Shown here one piece after another: positions 55,001 to 63,798 of a stretch of 64,000 bases of DNA. The position numbers and the translations under genes were made by a program. How positions within the stretch are numbered: position 1 is the first letter of the stretch; each line of letters opens with the position of its first letter. The notes below the pieces were generated by a model that saw only the letters and a program-made list of their open reading frames with translations, was not told where the DNA came from and made no database searches. Source of the stretch: Bacteroidales bacterium (GTDB lineage Bacteria; Bacteroidota; Bacteroidia; Bacteroidales; UBA6680); NCBI GenBank assembly GCA_025210735.1, contig JAOARD010000013.1, positions 1-64,000 on the forward strand, given 5' to 3'.

Positions 55001-55822
55001 ATGGCGACAGTAAATTATACTGATGATGATATTTCGAATAATAGCGCTACTATGATGTATGAGGTTACAGATTCTGTAATGGCTCGTGAGAATGCCAACC
55101 CAGATATCTATAAAGATATAGCTGTTAATGGTGAGGGAGCTCAGATGTTTGAATTGGTATCAAAAGATACAATAAATTCTGTTACACTTATGCTTACAAC
55201 GAATAAGAATTCAGCAGGTGATGCATTTGTAGAGGAGAAATCAGTTATTGCGATAAAGATATACAAGTTTAATGGTACAAAACCAACAGATTTAGTATAT
55301 GAAAGCGGTAAACAAGAGTTTGCAAGCACAGGATTTACAAAACATACTTTTAGTCTGGATAAACAAGTAATTCTTAACGAGGGTAAATATGTCTTTTCTG
55401 TTGTGAATATGGGTAGTACAGCATTAAAACTTGCTGCAACAAGTAAAGTATTTACAGAGAATACAGTATTTATTAATAATACAACAGATTGGATCGTTGC
55501 AACAAATGCATCGCAGTACACATTTGTAATTCAACCAAATGTTTTGGCAGGAAAGAAATTCAAGAACACAACCACGTCTGTTGATTCAGAAGATCATAAT
55601 AATGTTATTATATATCCAAATCCTGTACAAAGTATACTTACAATAGAGAATGTAAACGGAGCGCTGGTAAGAGTAATGAATACTCAGGGAGTTGTTATGT
55701 ACTCTGCAAAGTCAGATAGTGATATTTACAGAATAGATACAAACAGGTTTAAAAATGGTGTATATATCATTAATATCTTAAATGGTAAAACGTCTCAGAA
55801 CAAAAAGGTAATTTTTAGGTAA
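52067..55822 (+). CDS. Giant T9SS-exported surface protein with choice-of-anchor J modules
   Basis: 1251 residues. A signal peptide (MIRKFTLLVVSVLLAVAAKS) precedes three beta-sandwich modules of choice-of-anchor J / cleaved-adhesin type (about 25-178, 293-448, 555-710; each opens F-E-G/S-G-x-x-P-x-x-W). The first two are followed by an ASH/choice-of-anchor D module (TNTGKDGLVISEVTNLLG). Two DUF5018-like modules (about 720-890; LPGQIGETVIDS and GQIGDTEISHD), a CARDB-like region and a type A sorting tail (IIYPNPVQSILTIENVNG...) complete it. It is predicted to be displayed or secreted through the T9SS. The ligand is unknown; adhesion or polymer binding is plausible. Confidence 0.85.
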   Translation: MIRKFTLLVVSVLLAVAAKSQTIYEGFESGVVPVEWKVINNNNDSGKWRTSGYANMFGAYGVELKKKWNESFDDYLISPKFVVKEGDQLSFYARSLSNEDKGAFKVLVSKGARIISDLNIVVADIPEKNMEWQKFTYTLTDNASISAGDEICFAIYAYDKGKSNLRMDAFVVDVVQTAPKASLSKTAVTIDAEVGISSTSEYITITNTGKDGLVISEVTNLLGTAFSTTCTSDATASLNLKQHESFSFNFSFKPEEAKSYEKDFVIETNGGDITIKLTGNGKAKVPAVDNLTEEFEGDDIPANWTVYDGNNDNSSWKINNSENHTGSRSAECKRSMSYENNDWLVSPLLKVKNGSVLTFYARSSFRLDNDQMQVVASKTGKDFSKDFNIEVLPKQKVPSSSYREYSVVLSDIAGINADDEIFVAIKSVSAKGSYSLYVDDFKLEAPKDVAININNWETVSEINKTSNSGDIFKIGNNTAETVRVESISDVSPFTLSLSVGDEINAGESKKFSVTYKPTEVNIHTREVVIKTSHGDVSINLKGESKAPQIASTKIEEDFEGGILPENWIIHNVNDDNNSWKLSDKSYNAHGGRYSVLIEQHSVNVHNDLLVLPKLKVEDGCRFKVWLSGFNDNSQIINIKASKSGNDAADFNITVKSDYTVLKDWTELDIVLTDNANINAGDEIYLAIQAISEPITGVLPAKLIVDDIFVGADSGQSNMALITKFNLPGQIGETVIDSYANRVIVTMPGNIDVSNLKPVIEVSKGATVTPDGNTTQDFNSNVEYKVTAENGDTRTWSVLVDKKIIPGDNKILKFSVDGQIGDTEISHDAKTVSLKLPYNSDLSSVKPTIIVSAGATVTPVSNAAVDFSSGSVNYTVQASTGEQAVYKVTITKEEPAKDISVSVNKPEYVKVPKTQAQFTFKANIQNGGIDVTTPLNVDFTVEGYSYTNSSALEIPFAAGSTQTVVAGEKFVAKKGLFKMMATVNYTDDDISNNSATMMYEVTDSVMARENANPDIYKDIAVNGEGAQMFELVSKDTINSVTLMLTTNKNSAGDAFVEEKSVIAIKIYKFNGTKPTDLVYESGKQEFASTGFTKHTFSLDKQVILNEGKYVFSVVNMGSTALKLAATSKVFTENTVFINNTTDWIVATNASQYTFVIQPNVLAGKKFKNTTTSVDSEDHNNVIIYPNPVQSILTIENVNGALVRVMNTQGVVMYSAKSDSDIYRIDTNRFKNGVYIINILNGKTSQNKKVIFR

Positions 55823-55900
55823 AATAAATATATCCGGATTATGTAGTATTGACGAATCTGATTTAATACTACAGATTTCGGGTTTAGCTACTATTATTTT

Positions 55901-55932
55901 AAAGGTGTTGCATTAAAGCAGCGCCTTTTTTT
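55901..55932 (+). terminator. Terminator after the first giant surface gene
   Basis: AAAGGTGTTGC (55901-55911) and GCAGCGCCTTT (55918-55928) pair as an 11-bp stem with two G-U wobbles, followed by more T. Confidence 0.75.
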
Positions 55933-56040
55933 ATGATAACGTCATCATATAACAAACAACATTTGCTGAGATATTGCTCATTTGATAATGTTCTGAAAAT
56001 TGAAATAAATAGAGAAAAACAGCTAATAATATAGGTATTT

Positions 56041-56214
56041 ATGACTATGATTAAAAATTATCTTTTAAAAATATTTTTTTCGCTATTTGTAGATGCCGGT
56101 ATTTTGTTAATCTTCTGTTTTACAGGTGTTATTATAGGGGTGTGTATATATCAATTACTACATAAAATGCTAGTTGTAGTAGCGGTGTTGATCATTGTTA
56201 GAAGGATGGTTTGA
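56041..56214 (+). CDS. Possible small two-helix membrane protein
   Basis: 57 residues from ATG 56041 (or 55 from 56047): MTMIKNYLLKIFFSLFVDAG, then ILLIFCFTGVIIGVCIYQLL, then HKMLVVVAVLIIVRRMV. Two hydrophobic stretches are joined by a short basic turn, with positively charged ends. It lies alone between the two giant surface genes. Its stop overlaps the TTTG of the downstream promoter-like element. There is no homologue I recognise, and an AT-rich spacer can give such a frame by chance. Reported because it is too short for most gene callers. Confidence 0.3.
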   Translation: MTMIKNYLLKIFFSLFVDAGILLIFCFTGVIIGVCIYQLLHKMLVVVAVLIIVRRMV

Positions 56215-56232
56215 TAAATAGACTTTTATTTG
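56210..56232 (+). promoter_or_regulatory. Promoter-like element upstream of the second giant surface gene
   Basis: TTTG-N11-TTTATTTG (56210-56232), ending 25 nt before the ATG at 56258, in register with the element before the paralogue at 52067. Confidence 0.4.
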
Positions 56233-56257
56233 TGACGAACCTAAAAATGTTATTGAT

Positions 56258-59200
56258 ATGATTAGAAAAGTTACTTTGTTTACTTTCCTACTTATGCTCT
56301 CAATTTTTGCCAATGCGCAAAAATTAGTCAGTGAGAGTTTTGAGTCTGGTGATATACCGGCTACGTGGAAAGTTATAGACAATAACTCTGATACCTACAA
56401 ATGGTATGCTAAGAAAGGGAGTTATGTTGCCAATGATGGTCTATGGGGCATCGAGGTAAGAAATGATACAGGATTTGATGATTACATTATCTCTCCTGAG
56501 TTTACAGTATCAGAAGGTGCTGTATTAAGCTTTGGAGCTCGCACATCATATGGTGACGGTGCTTTTAAAGTAATGGTGTCTAAAGGTGGACAACTTTTAT
56601 CAGGCCTAACAATTGAGCTAGGTAGTGAAGATGCCGTGAAAAATACTTGGAAAGTTTATGAGTATGTTCTTACTGATCATGCTGATATTTCAGCTGGTGA
56701 TAAAATATGTTTTGCACTTTGGGCTGATCCAAGAAACACTACTTGGTTAAGAGCTGATAATTTTGTTGTAGAAGTTCCTGCTGCTAACCCTATTGCAGAG
56801 GTAAATAAATCAACAGTTAATCTTACAGCAGAGAATGGTTTCTCAGCAACATCTGCAAATGTTGTGTTATCAAACACTGGTAAAGATGGACTTACAATTA
56901 CAGGAGTTACAGATTTAGCTGGATCTCCATTTACAACAACGCTTACAGCAGCAGAAGCAGCTAAGGTAAACCTTAATAAAGGAGAGAGTACTTCTTTTAC
57001 ATTTACGTTTGAGCCTACTGCCGAGAATACAACGAATAAAGATTTTGTAATAAATACAAATGGTGGTGATATTACAGTTAAATTAACAGGTAATGGAATT
57101 GCTAAAGTTGCTGCCGTTACAAATATTGATGAAGGATTTGAAGGAGCAGGTATTCCTGCTAACTGGTCTCTATTTGATGGTAATGGTGATGGAAAAACAT
57201 GGATTGTATCATCAAGCAGACCAAATTCTGGAACTCAGTCAATGGAGGCTAAGAGATCAACTGTAGCAAATGATGAGTGGTTAATCTCTCCACGTATTGA
57301 GGTTAAGAAAAACTCTATGTTGGTATTCTATGCTAAATCTAGTTACAGATGGAATAACGATTATATAGAGGTTCTTCTTTCAAAAACAGGAAGAAATACT
57401 TCAAAGGATTTTACGGTTGAATTAGTTGCAAAAGAGAAAGTACCTTCATCGGCATATAAAAAATACGAGATTGATCTTTCAACAGTTGCCGGAATTGCAG
57501 TTGGTAATGAGGTTGTTATAGCTATTAAATCTGTATCTGGGTCAGGATCTTACTCGCTTTACGTTGATGATTTTTCTGTTACACCTCCTCCTCCAATGAG
57601 TTTGAACACAAATGTGTGGAATGTACAGACTGATGTAAACAAAACAGTGAACTCAGGCGACGTATTTGAGATTACTAACAATACTGAGAATGAGATTACA
57701 ATTAATAGTGTTACTGATCTTTCAGCTACACCATTTACAACAACAATTGCTGCTGCTCAGAAGATAGCTGTTGGTGGTAAAATTACATTTGGCATATCAT
57801 ATGCACCTACAGCAGAAGGTGATAATGTAATAGATATGGTTATTGCAACAACGGCTGGTGATGTTACTATTAAACTTAATGGTAAAGCAAATGCTAAGCA
57901 AACAGCTATAGAGACAATAAATGAGGATTTTGAATCAGGTGCTTTAGCTGCTAACTGGAAGATTGTTAATAACAACGGAGATGCTAATACATGGGAGTTT
58001 AGCGGTTCTGGATTATATGTGATTGATGGAGATAAATCATTAGTTATAAAGCAGAGCTCTAGTGAAACTCATGACGATTGGTTGATATTGCCATTGTTAA
58101 AAGTTAAGAGTGAGAATAAACTTAAGGTTTGGTTTCAGGCTAAGAATGATGATGTTACAGAGAAGGTTAACATATTTGCGTCAAAAACAGGATATAACCC
58201 TGCTGATTTCACAATTAAGTTAAAGGAGGATTATAACGCTTCAAGAACAGCAGGTTATGTAACAATTGATCTTTCTGGTCATGCAGATATAAATGTTGAT
58301 GATGAGATCTATATAGCAATCCAATCAGTAGGAAAACCATCTGCATCGTCACTTAAGAATTCAACATCAGTTGATAATATAACTGTTGCTCCATTAAGCG
58401 ATAAAGCGGATATTACATTCCTTTCGTTCCCAGGACAGCTTGAGGTTACAGATATAAATACAGATACTAAGATTGTTACAGCAGAGGTTCCTTATGCAAC
58501 AGATCTTACAGCTGTAAAACCTTTTGTTGGCGTATCTCCATTTGCAACAGCAGTTATACCTGACGATGCAGATTTTAGTGGTGATGTTATTATTAAGGTA
58601 ACAGCTGAGAATGGTACTGTAGTAGACTGGACTGTTAAAACAACAAAAACGGCTCCATCTACAGAGAAGATGATTACAAAGATGTTCTTATTCCCTCAGG
58701 CAGGAACAACAGTTCTTGACGAAGGTGCTAAAACTGTATTGATGTATGCTCCAGCAGGTGCTGATCTTACTAAAATTGCACCTAGAGTAATTGTATCAAA
58801 GTTTGCTAAAGTAAGCCCTGCAACAATGTTAATGCAAGATTTCTCTGCTGGATCGGTAACATATACTGTTACAGCACAGGATGGTTCTACTCAGGAATAT
58901 GTTGTTACTGTAGAGTTAGCTCCTTCTGATAAAGCTATCACAGCATTTACTATACCTAATCAGGTTGGAGCGACTGTTATTACAGAGGCTGACAAAACTA
59001 TTCTAGTAAAAATGCCAGCAGGAACGGATGTTACAGCACTTGTTCCAACAATAACAACAACAAAACAAGCTGGTACATCACCTGCAACAGGTGTAGCTAC
59101 AGATTTCACAAACCCTGTAACATATACAGTTACAGCATTAGATGAATCTACACAGGATTATACAGTGACTGTTGAAGAGGCAACTCAATCAACAGAGAAT

Positions 59201-62200
59201 AAGATATTGACGTTTACTGTACCAAATCAGATTGGTGAGACAGTAATATCTCATGACGATCCTAAAACTGTTAAGGTTGTGGTTCCTAGAGATGTGAACC
59301 TTTCAAAAATACTTCCTGCAATTACTATATCTGATAATGCAAAAGTTGCTCCTGCAACAAATGTAATTACTGATTTTGCTGCAGGTGCAGTTAACTATAC
59401 TGTTACAGCAGAAAATGGAGATGTTGCTTCATACTCTGTAACTGTTGTACATACAGATTCTCCAGAAGGGTTATTTGAAGGTTTTGAGTCTGGTGCACTT
59501 CCTGATGGTTGGAAAACTTACGACGAAGATGGTAACGGTAAGTCTTGGTTTGTAATGGAGTATCCTAAATATCAGGGTAAATATGGTATTAAGACAAAAC
59601 GTAATGCAAGCGGAAGCGATGACTGGTTAGTTACACCTAAGGTACGTGTTAGAGCTGGTGATATCTTCTCATTCTTTGCACGTTCATCTGCAACTAAGTT
59701 CTTAGAGACATTTAATGTTAAGATATCTAAAGCAACAAATGCTGTAGCTGACTTTACAACTGTAGTAGCTGAAGATGTTGTAGCAAAAACAACTGACAGA
59801 GAGTTTACAGAGTACAAATATAAATTAGAGGATATTGCAGGTATTAATGTTGGTGATGAGATCTATATCGCTATTCAGGTAACATCTGTAGATAAAGGTG
59901 AACTACATATTGATAATGTATCTGTTGCTCCGGCTCCTGTAGTTCCTGAAATAGAGCTTGTTTATAAGAAGTTCTGGACTTCGGTAGCAAAAATTAATGA
60001 GACAAAGACTTCTGTTGATTACGTTATTAAGAATAAGTTGGCTGGAACCCTTAAGATAACTGGAATGACTGATCTTACAGGAACACCATTTACTACTACA
60101 TTAGATAAAGATGCAGTTAGTCTTGCAGCTGGAGAAGAAGCTAAATTTACATTCTCATTCAACCCAACAGCACCGGGTGAATATACTCAGCGTTTTGCTA
60201 TTGAGAGTAACGGTGGTACTGTAACTATTGATCTTTCAGGTTATGCTGCACCAGAGCATGCATACCATGAGAGTTTTGAGGTAGAGGCAGAGTATGCTGA
60301 TTGGGAAACTGTTGATCAGGATGGTGATACTCATAACTGGCGTCCTTATAAGCAGGATCCTGTTTATTCACCAGACCTTGCACACACAGGTGAGCACATT
60401 GTATTCTCTGAGTCTGCACTTCTTGTTGGAGGCCCTGTTTCTCCTAATAACTGGTTAATTACTCCACGTGTAATTGTTGCCGATGGTGATAAATTAGCAT
60501 TCTGGGTAGCAGCTGTTTCAGATGTTTCATTCCAGGAGAAATACACAGTTAAACTGTCTGAGAATTCAAAGAAATTAACAGACTTTACAGAGGAGCTTGT
60601 TCCTTTAACTGAGCTTACAACAAATAAGTGGTCTAAGGTTGAGGTTGACCTATCAGCTTATAAAGGAAAACGTGTTTATATAGCAATTATACATACAGGT
60701 GTTTCTAACGTATCTCAATTAATGGTTGATGATGTTATTACACCAGCACTATATGTTCCTACAAAACCAGATATGATTGTGATGAACCCAAGACCAGAGT
60801 ATACAATAATACCTAAGTCGCAGGCTAACTTCACATTTAAAACTAAGGTTTACAATGGTGGTACAGAACTAACAGATCCGTTAAAAGTTAACTTTAGTGT
60901 AGAGGGAACAGCATTCTCTACAGATGCTAACCTTGTTGTACCATTTGCTCCTAAAACAGCACAGAATGTTACTGCAACAGAGGTTTATACAGCAACTGCT
61001 AAAGGTAAGTTTACAATGATTGCTAACATCGATTATCCTGGTGATGACGATCTTGCAACAAATACTTATAAAACGGTTTACGAGGTATCAGACTCAACAA
61101 TGGCACGTGAAGATGGTGTGTCAACTAACTTCACAAAAGCAAAAGGTGATGGTGAGTTAGCTCTTATGTATGAGTTGAATAAGAAGGATACTATTAGTTC
61201 TGTTTCTTTAATGCTTGTTACAGAGCCAAATGCTGATGGTTCAGGATTTACTCAATCAAACACTAAGGTTGGAATTAAGATCTATAAGTTTGATGGTAAT
61301 CAACCAACAGAGCTTGTTTACGAAGAGGATAGAGTTAATCTTGTAAGTGAAGGTAAGACATGGCATACAATACCATTCTATGAGCATACTATTCTTGAGC
61401 CAGGTAAATATCTGTTCTCAGTGGTTAACACAACAGAGAATGGTCAGATACTTAAGCTTTCGTTAACAGAGAATATTTATACTCCAAACACAGTATTTGT
61501 TCAGAATGGTGGTGTATGGAAATCTCTTGATAAGATTAACGAAGAGAATGATAAGGATTATGAGTTTACATTCATGATTCGTCCAAATACTCTTAATGGT
61601 AAGAAATTTAAGGCGGCTACAAAGCCAGATCTTATTGTAACTCCAAAAGCACCTGAGTATATCTCAACTCCATTATCACAAGCATCGTTTAACTTTGGTG
61701 CTAAAGTATACAATAAGGGAGAGGTACTTAATAAAGCTCAGAATGTTAACTTCTCTGTAGAAGGAACAGGTTATTCAAATGATGTAGCACTTACAGTACC
61801 ATTTGCTAAAAAGACAGAGCAGAGTGTAGCTGCAACTGAAGCATTTGTTCCGACTAAAGCTAAGGAGTATAATGTTATTGTTAACGCTGATCTTGCAACT
61901 GATGCTGATAAGTCAAACAATAAAGTTGAGTTTAAGGTTGCTGTATCTGACTCAATTATGGCTCGTGAGGATGGTTCATTACAAAGAATTCTTCCTTCAA
62001 ATGAGAAGATTGATATGTTCTTTGGAGTAGCACACGATGTTGTTGTTAAAGATACACTTACATCTGTAACATTTGCACTTGCATCGTTTAATGCAGATGA
62101 AGACCCTGTAGAGACTACTGCAAAACTTGATATTAAGATATATAAGAAGAATGCTAAGGATACAACGCTTGTAAAAGAGGTTAAAGATCTTTCGTTCACT

Positions 62201-62710
62201 ACAACCGGAACAAAATGGCATACTGCATACCTAGGAAAAGATCTTATACTTGAGCCAGGAAGATACTTCATTGGTTTCAAAGACAGACTTGATCAGGCTA
62301 TACAGATACCATTACATGATAAGTACTTTACAGAGAACACATGTGTATTCCATAATAGTCTTGGAGCATGGTTCCCTCTTGAGAAAGTACTTAAGATTAA
62401 TGCTACTGTTATGGTACGTGCTAACTTTGGTAACACTGGAAAAACTAAGGTTACACCGCCAACAGATATTAATAATGTTGAAACTCTTTCTGTTAAGGTT
62501 TACCCTAACCCAACAACAAGTAATGTTGTGGTTGAGGGAACAGAAGATGCAAATGTTTATCTGTTAAATAGCGCCGGAGTTGTTGTTTATAATACTTACT
62601 CGTCTGATGATAAGGTAACTATTAACTCTGAATTATATCCAAACGGAGTTTACTTTATTAAAGTAATGAAAGACGGTAAGCAACATATGGAAAAAGTTGT
62701 TTTCCTATAA
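56258..62710 (+). CDS. Giant T9SS-exported surface protein, paralogue of the preceding one
   Basis: 2150 residues. The signal peptide MIRKVTLFTFLLMLSIFANA nearly repeats the neighbour's start. Modules in order: choice-of-anchor J (about 22-175), ASH, a second J (290-450), ASH, a third J (550-705), four DUF5018-like repeats (about 715-1065, such as IPNQVGATVITEADKTILV and VPNQIGETVISHDD), a fourth J (1070-1225), ASH, a fifth J (1335-1505), two CARDB-like blocks each followed by an SVSLML- or SVTFAL-type beta domain, and a type A sorting tail (VKVYPNPTTSNVVVEGTED ... MEKVVFL). It arose from the neighbour's family by duplication with module expansion. Function unknown; adhesion is a reasonable guess. 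Confidence 0.85.
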   Translation: MIRKVTLFTFLLMLSIFANAQKLVSESFESGDIPATWKVIDNNSDTYKWYAKKGSYVANDGLWGIEVRNDTGFDDYIISPEFTVSEGAVLSFGARTSYGDGAFKVMVSKGGQLLSGLTIELGSEDAVKNTWKVYEYVLTDHADISAGDKICFALWADPRNTTWLRADNFVVEVPAANPIAEVNKSTVNLTAENGFSATSANVVLSNTGKDGLTITGVTDLAGSPFTTTLTAAEAAKVNLNKGESTSFTFTFEPTAENTTNKDFVINTNGGDITVKLTGNGIAKVAAVTNIDEGFEGAGIPANWSLFDGNGDGKTWIVSSSRPNSGTQSMEAKRSTVANDEWLISPRIEVKKNSMLVFYAKSSYRWNNDYIEVLLSKTGRNTSKDFTVELVAKEKVPSSAYKKYEIDLSTVAGIAVGNEVVIAIKSVSGSGSYSLYVDDFSVTPPPPMSLNTNVWNVQTDVNKTVNSGDVFEITNNTENEITINSVTDLSATPFTTTIAAAQKIAVGGKITFGISYAPTAEGDNVIDMVIATTAGDVTIKLNGKANAKQTAIETINEDFESGALAANWKIVNNNGDANTWEFSGSGLYVIDGDKSLVIKQSSSETHDDWLILPLLKVKSENKLKVWFQAKNDDVTEKVNIFASKTGYNPADFTIKLKEDYNASRTAGYVTIDLSGHADINVDDEIYIAIQSVGKPSASSLKNSTSVDNITVAPLSDKADITFLSFPGQLEVTDINTDTKIVTAEVPYATDLTAVKPFVGVSPFATAVIPDDADFSGDVIIKVTAENGTVVDWTVKTTKTAPSTEKMITKMFLFPQAGTTVLDEGAKTVLMYAPAGADLTKIAPRVIVSKFAKVSPATMLMQDFSAGSVTYTVTAQDGSTQEYVVTVELAPSDKAITAFTIPNQVGATVITEADKTILVKMPAGTDVTALVPTITTTKQAGTSPATGVATDFTNPVTYTVTALDESTQDYTVTVEEATQSTENKILTFTVPNQIGETVISHDDPKTVKVVVPRDVNLSKILPAITISDNAKVAPATNVITDFAAGAVNYTVTAENGDVASYSVTVVHTDSPEGLFEGFESGALPDGWKTYDEDGNGKSWFVMEYPKYQGKYGIKTKRNASGSDDWLVTPKVRVRAGDIFSFFARSSATKFLETFNVKISKATNAVADFTTVVAEDVVAKTTDREFTEYKYKLEDIAGINVGDEIYIAIQVTSVDKGELHIDNVSVAPAPVVPEIELVYKKFWTSVAKINETKTSVDYVIKNKLAGTLKITGMTDLTGTPFTTTLDKDAVSLAAGEEAKFTFSFNPTAPGEYTQRFAIESNGGTVTIDLSGYAAPEHAYHESFEVEAEYADWETVDQDGDTHNWRPYKQDPVYSPDLAHTGEHIVFSESALLVGGPVSPNNWLITPRVIVADGDKLAFWVAAVSDVSFQEKYTVKLSENSKKLTDFTEELVPLTELTTNKWSKVEVDLSAYKGKRVYIAIIHTGVSNVSQLMVDDVITPALYVPTKPDMIVMNPRPEYTIIPKSQANFTFKTKVYNGGTELTDPLKVNFSVEGTAFSTDANLVVPFAPKTAQNVTATEVYTATAKGKFTMIANIDYPGDDDLATNTYKTVYEVSDSTMAREDGVSTNFTKAKGDGELALMYELNKKDTISSVSLMLVTEPNADGSGFTQSNTKVGIKIYKFDGNQPTELVYEEDRVNLVSEGKTWHTIPFYEHTILEPGKYLFSVVNTTENGQILKLSLTENIYTPNTVFVQNGGVWKSLDKINEENDKDYEFTFMIRPNTLNGKKFKAATKPDLIVTPKAPEYISTPLSQASFNFGAKVYNKGEVLNKAQNVNFSVEGTGYSNDVALTVPFAKKTEQSVAATEAFVPTKAKEYNVIVNADLATDADKSNNKVEFKVAVSDSIMAREDGSLQRILPSNEKIDMFFGVAHDVVVKDTLTSVTFALASFNADEDPVETTAKLDIKIYKKNAKDTTLVKEVKDLSFTTTGTKWHTAYLGKDLILEPGRYFIGFKDRLDQAIQIPLHDKYFTENTCVFHNSLGAWFPLEKVLKINATVMVRANFGNTGKTKVTPPTDINNVETLSVKVYPNPTTSNVVVEGTEDANVYLLNSAGVVVYNTYSSDDKVTINSELYPNGVYFIKVMKDGKQHMEKVVFL

Positions 62711-62740
62711 AGAATAGGTTTAGTTTTGTTTTTGTTTACA

Positions 62741-62771
62741 AGGGTGCCGAGGTGGACGGCACCCTTTTTTT
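62741..62771 (+). terminator. Terminator after the second giant surface gene
   Basis: AGGGTGCCG (62741-62749) and CGGCACCCT (62757-62765) form a perfect 9-bp stem with a 7-nt loop, followed by TTTTTT. Confidence 0.9.
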
Positions 62772-62853
62772 ATATCTAACGGTAAAATATTTATTCTTTC
62801 TGTTGACTTTTCTCTGTTAATGTGTTAACTTATATCTTGTAATTGTTAATTGT

Positions 62854-63474
62854 ATGATTATGAGAAAGTCGATATTTAAAGCTGTAGACAGATGTGAGAT
62901 ACTTATAAGAAGTACAGAACACTCAGGAATAAGCTCCGGATTAGGTATATACGGATATACTGAAGATAAGATTGAAGAGGGCATTATTAAACTGAATAGT
63001 GCACGAAGATTACTAAACAGTAGAGCATTAAGTAATAATGCAAATCAGATATTTGTTTTAAGAGAGAGAATTAATGAATATTTTTTGCGAGACAGGAAAT
63101 TATTTCAGATATCATTTGCTTCGCAACCATTGTTAGAGGATATTATTCCCCCATATATTAAGCAGTATTCATATAAGAGGTGGCGAAATACCATAAAGAA
63201 GTTTTATAACGATATAAGCTCAATTCCGGCTGCAATTAAAGCAATTGAAAACTTCTGTTATACCCCAAAAGTAATTACATCCAGACTTAACCTTATTACC
63301 GAACTTGATAAAGCTATTGAGTCGGTATCTGAACTTGCAGATGTTAATGAATATATAAACAATTATGCTGTTTTATATGACCTGATAGATTATTGTAGTG
63401 AATTGGAGATAGTTGCAAAGGAGGTGTTTAAACGAAAGTCGTACCTGTTAAAAACCATGGGAATAGTAAACTAA
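62854..63474 (+). CDS. Helical cytoplasmic protein of unknown function
   Basis: 206 residues, no signal peptide, predicted all-helical with many charged residues. An in-frame ATG two codons in (62860) is an equally good start. It carries GISSGLGIYGYTEDKIEEGI near the N-terminus and CYTPKVITSRLNLITELDKA later. The spacing of helices resembles the four-helix style of small Bacteroidota DUFs, including the DUF6261-like protein near 4 kb, but I see no clear shared motif. It stands alone between the surface-protein terminator and tRNA-Arg and is followed by its own hairpin. Confidence 0.6.
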   Translation: MIMRKSIFKAVDRCEILIRSTEHSGISSGLGIYGYTEDKIEEGIIKLNSARRLLNSRALSNNANQIFVLRERINEYFLRDRKLFQISFASQPLLEDIIPPYIKQYSYKRWRNTIKKFYNDISSIPAAIKAIENFCYTPKVITSRLNLITELDKAIESVSELADVNEYINNYAVLYDLIDYCSELEIVAKEVFKRKSYLLKTMGIVN

Positions 63475-63475
63475 A

Positions 63476-63499
63476 AAAAGCACCACTGCTGATGCTTTT
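63476..63499 (+). terminator. Hairpin terminator between the helical protein and tRNA-Arg
   Basis: AAAAGCA (63476-63482) and TGCTTTT (63493-63499) make a 7-bp stem with a 10-nt loop just after the stop codon; A- and T-runs allow function for both converging transcripts. Confidence 0.6.
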
Positions 63500-63504
63500 A
63501 TTTG

Positions 63505-63576
63505 TGACCCCAACGGGATTCGAACCCATATCGTCAGAACCGGAATCTGAAATTCTATCCATTGAACTATGGGGCC
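63505..63576 (-). tRNA. tRNA-Arg (CCG)
   Basis: A 72-nt cloverleaf on the minus strand: acceptor GGCCCCA/TGGGGTC (with one G-U), D-stem GTTC/GAAT, anticodon arm TCAGA-TTCCGGT-TCTGA with anticodon CCG, T-arm ATGGG-TTCGAAT-CCCGT, discriminator A, no encoded CCA. Confidence 0.95.
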
Positions 63577-63798
63577 CCATATATTATGCGAATATAGAAA
63601 ATATATTTATACCGATATCCCTTTTTAAGACTCATAATGCAACAGAACCATAATATCTGATATATAAAGAATAAAATGGAAACTGATTATTTATCATCAT
63701 TAAGAATGATTATTAAATAAATAGAGGTGTATAAAATCGAACTTCTGTTACTTTTTTTGTAATTTAATGTATAGTATAAAATTTATAACCACAGATTT

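Noticed and set aside
63505..63576. tRNA-Arg as an integration (att) site
   Set aside because: No integrase, no direct repeat of the tRNA 3' end and no island-like block is visible next to it.
63688..63720. AT-rich imperfect inverted repeat before the last gene
   Set aside because: Arms are almost pure A/T with mismatches and no flanking features, so it is likely chance.
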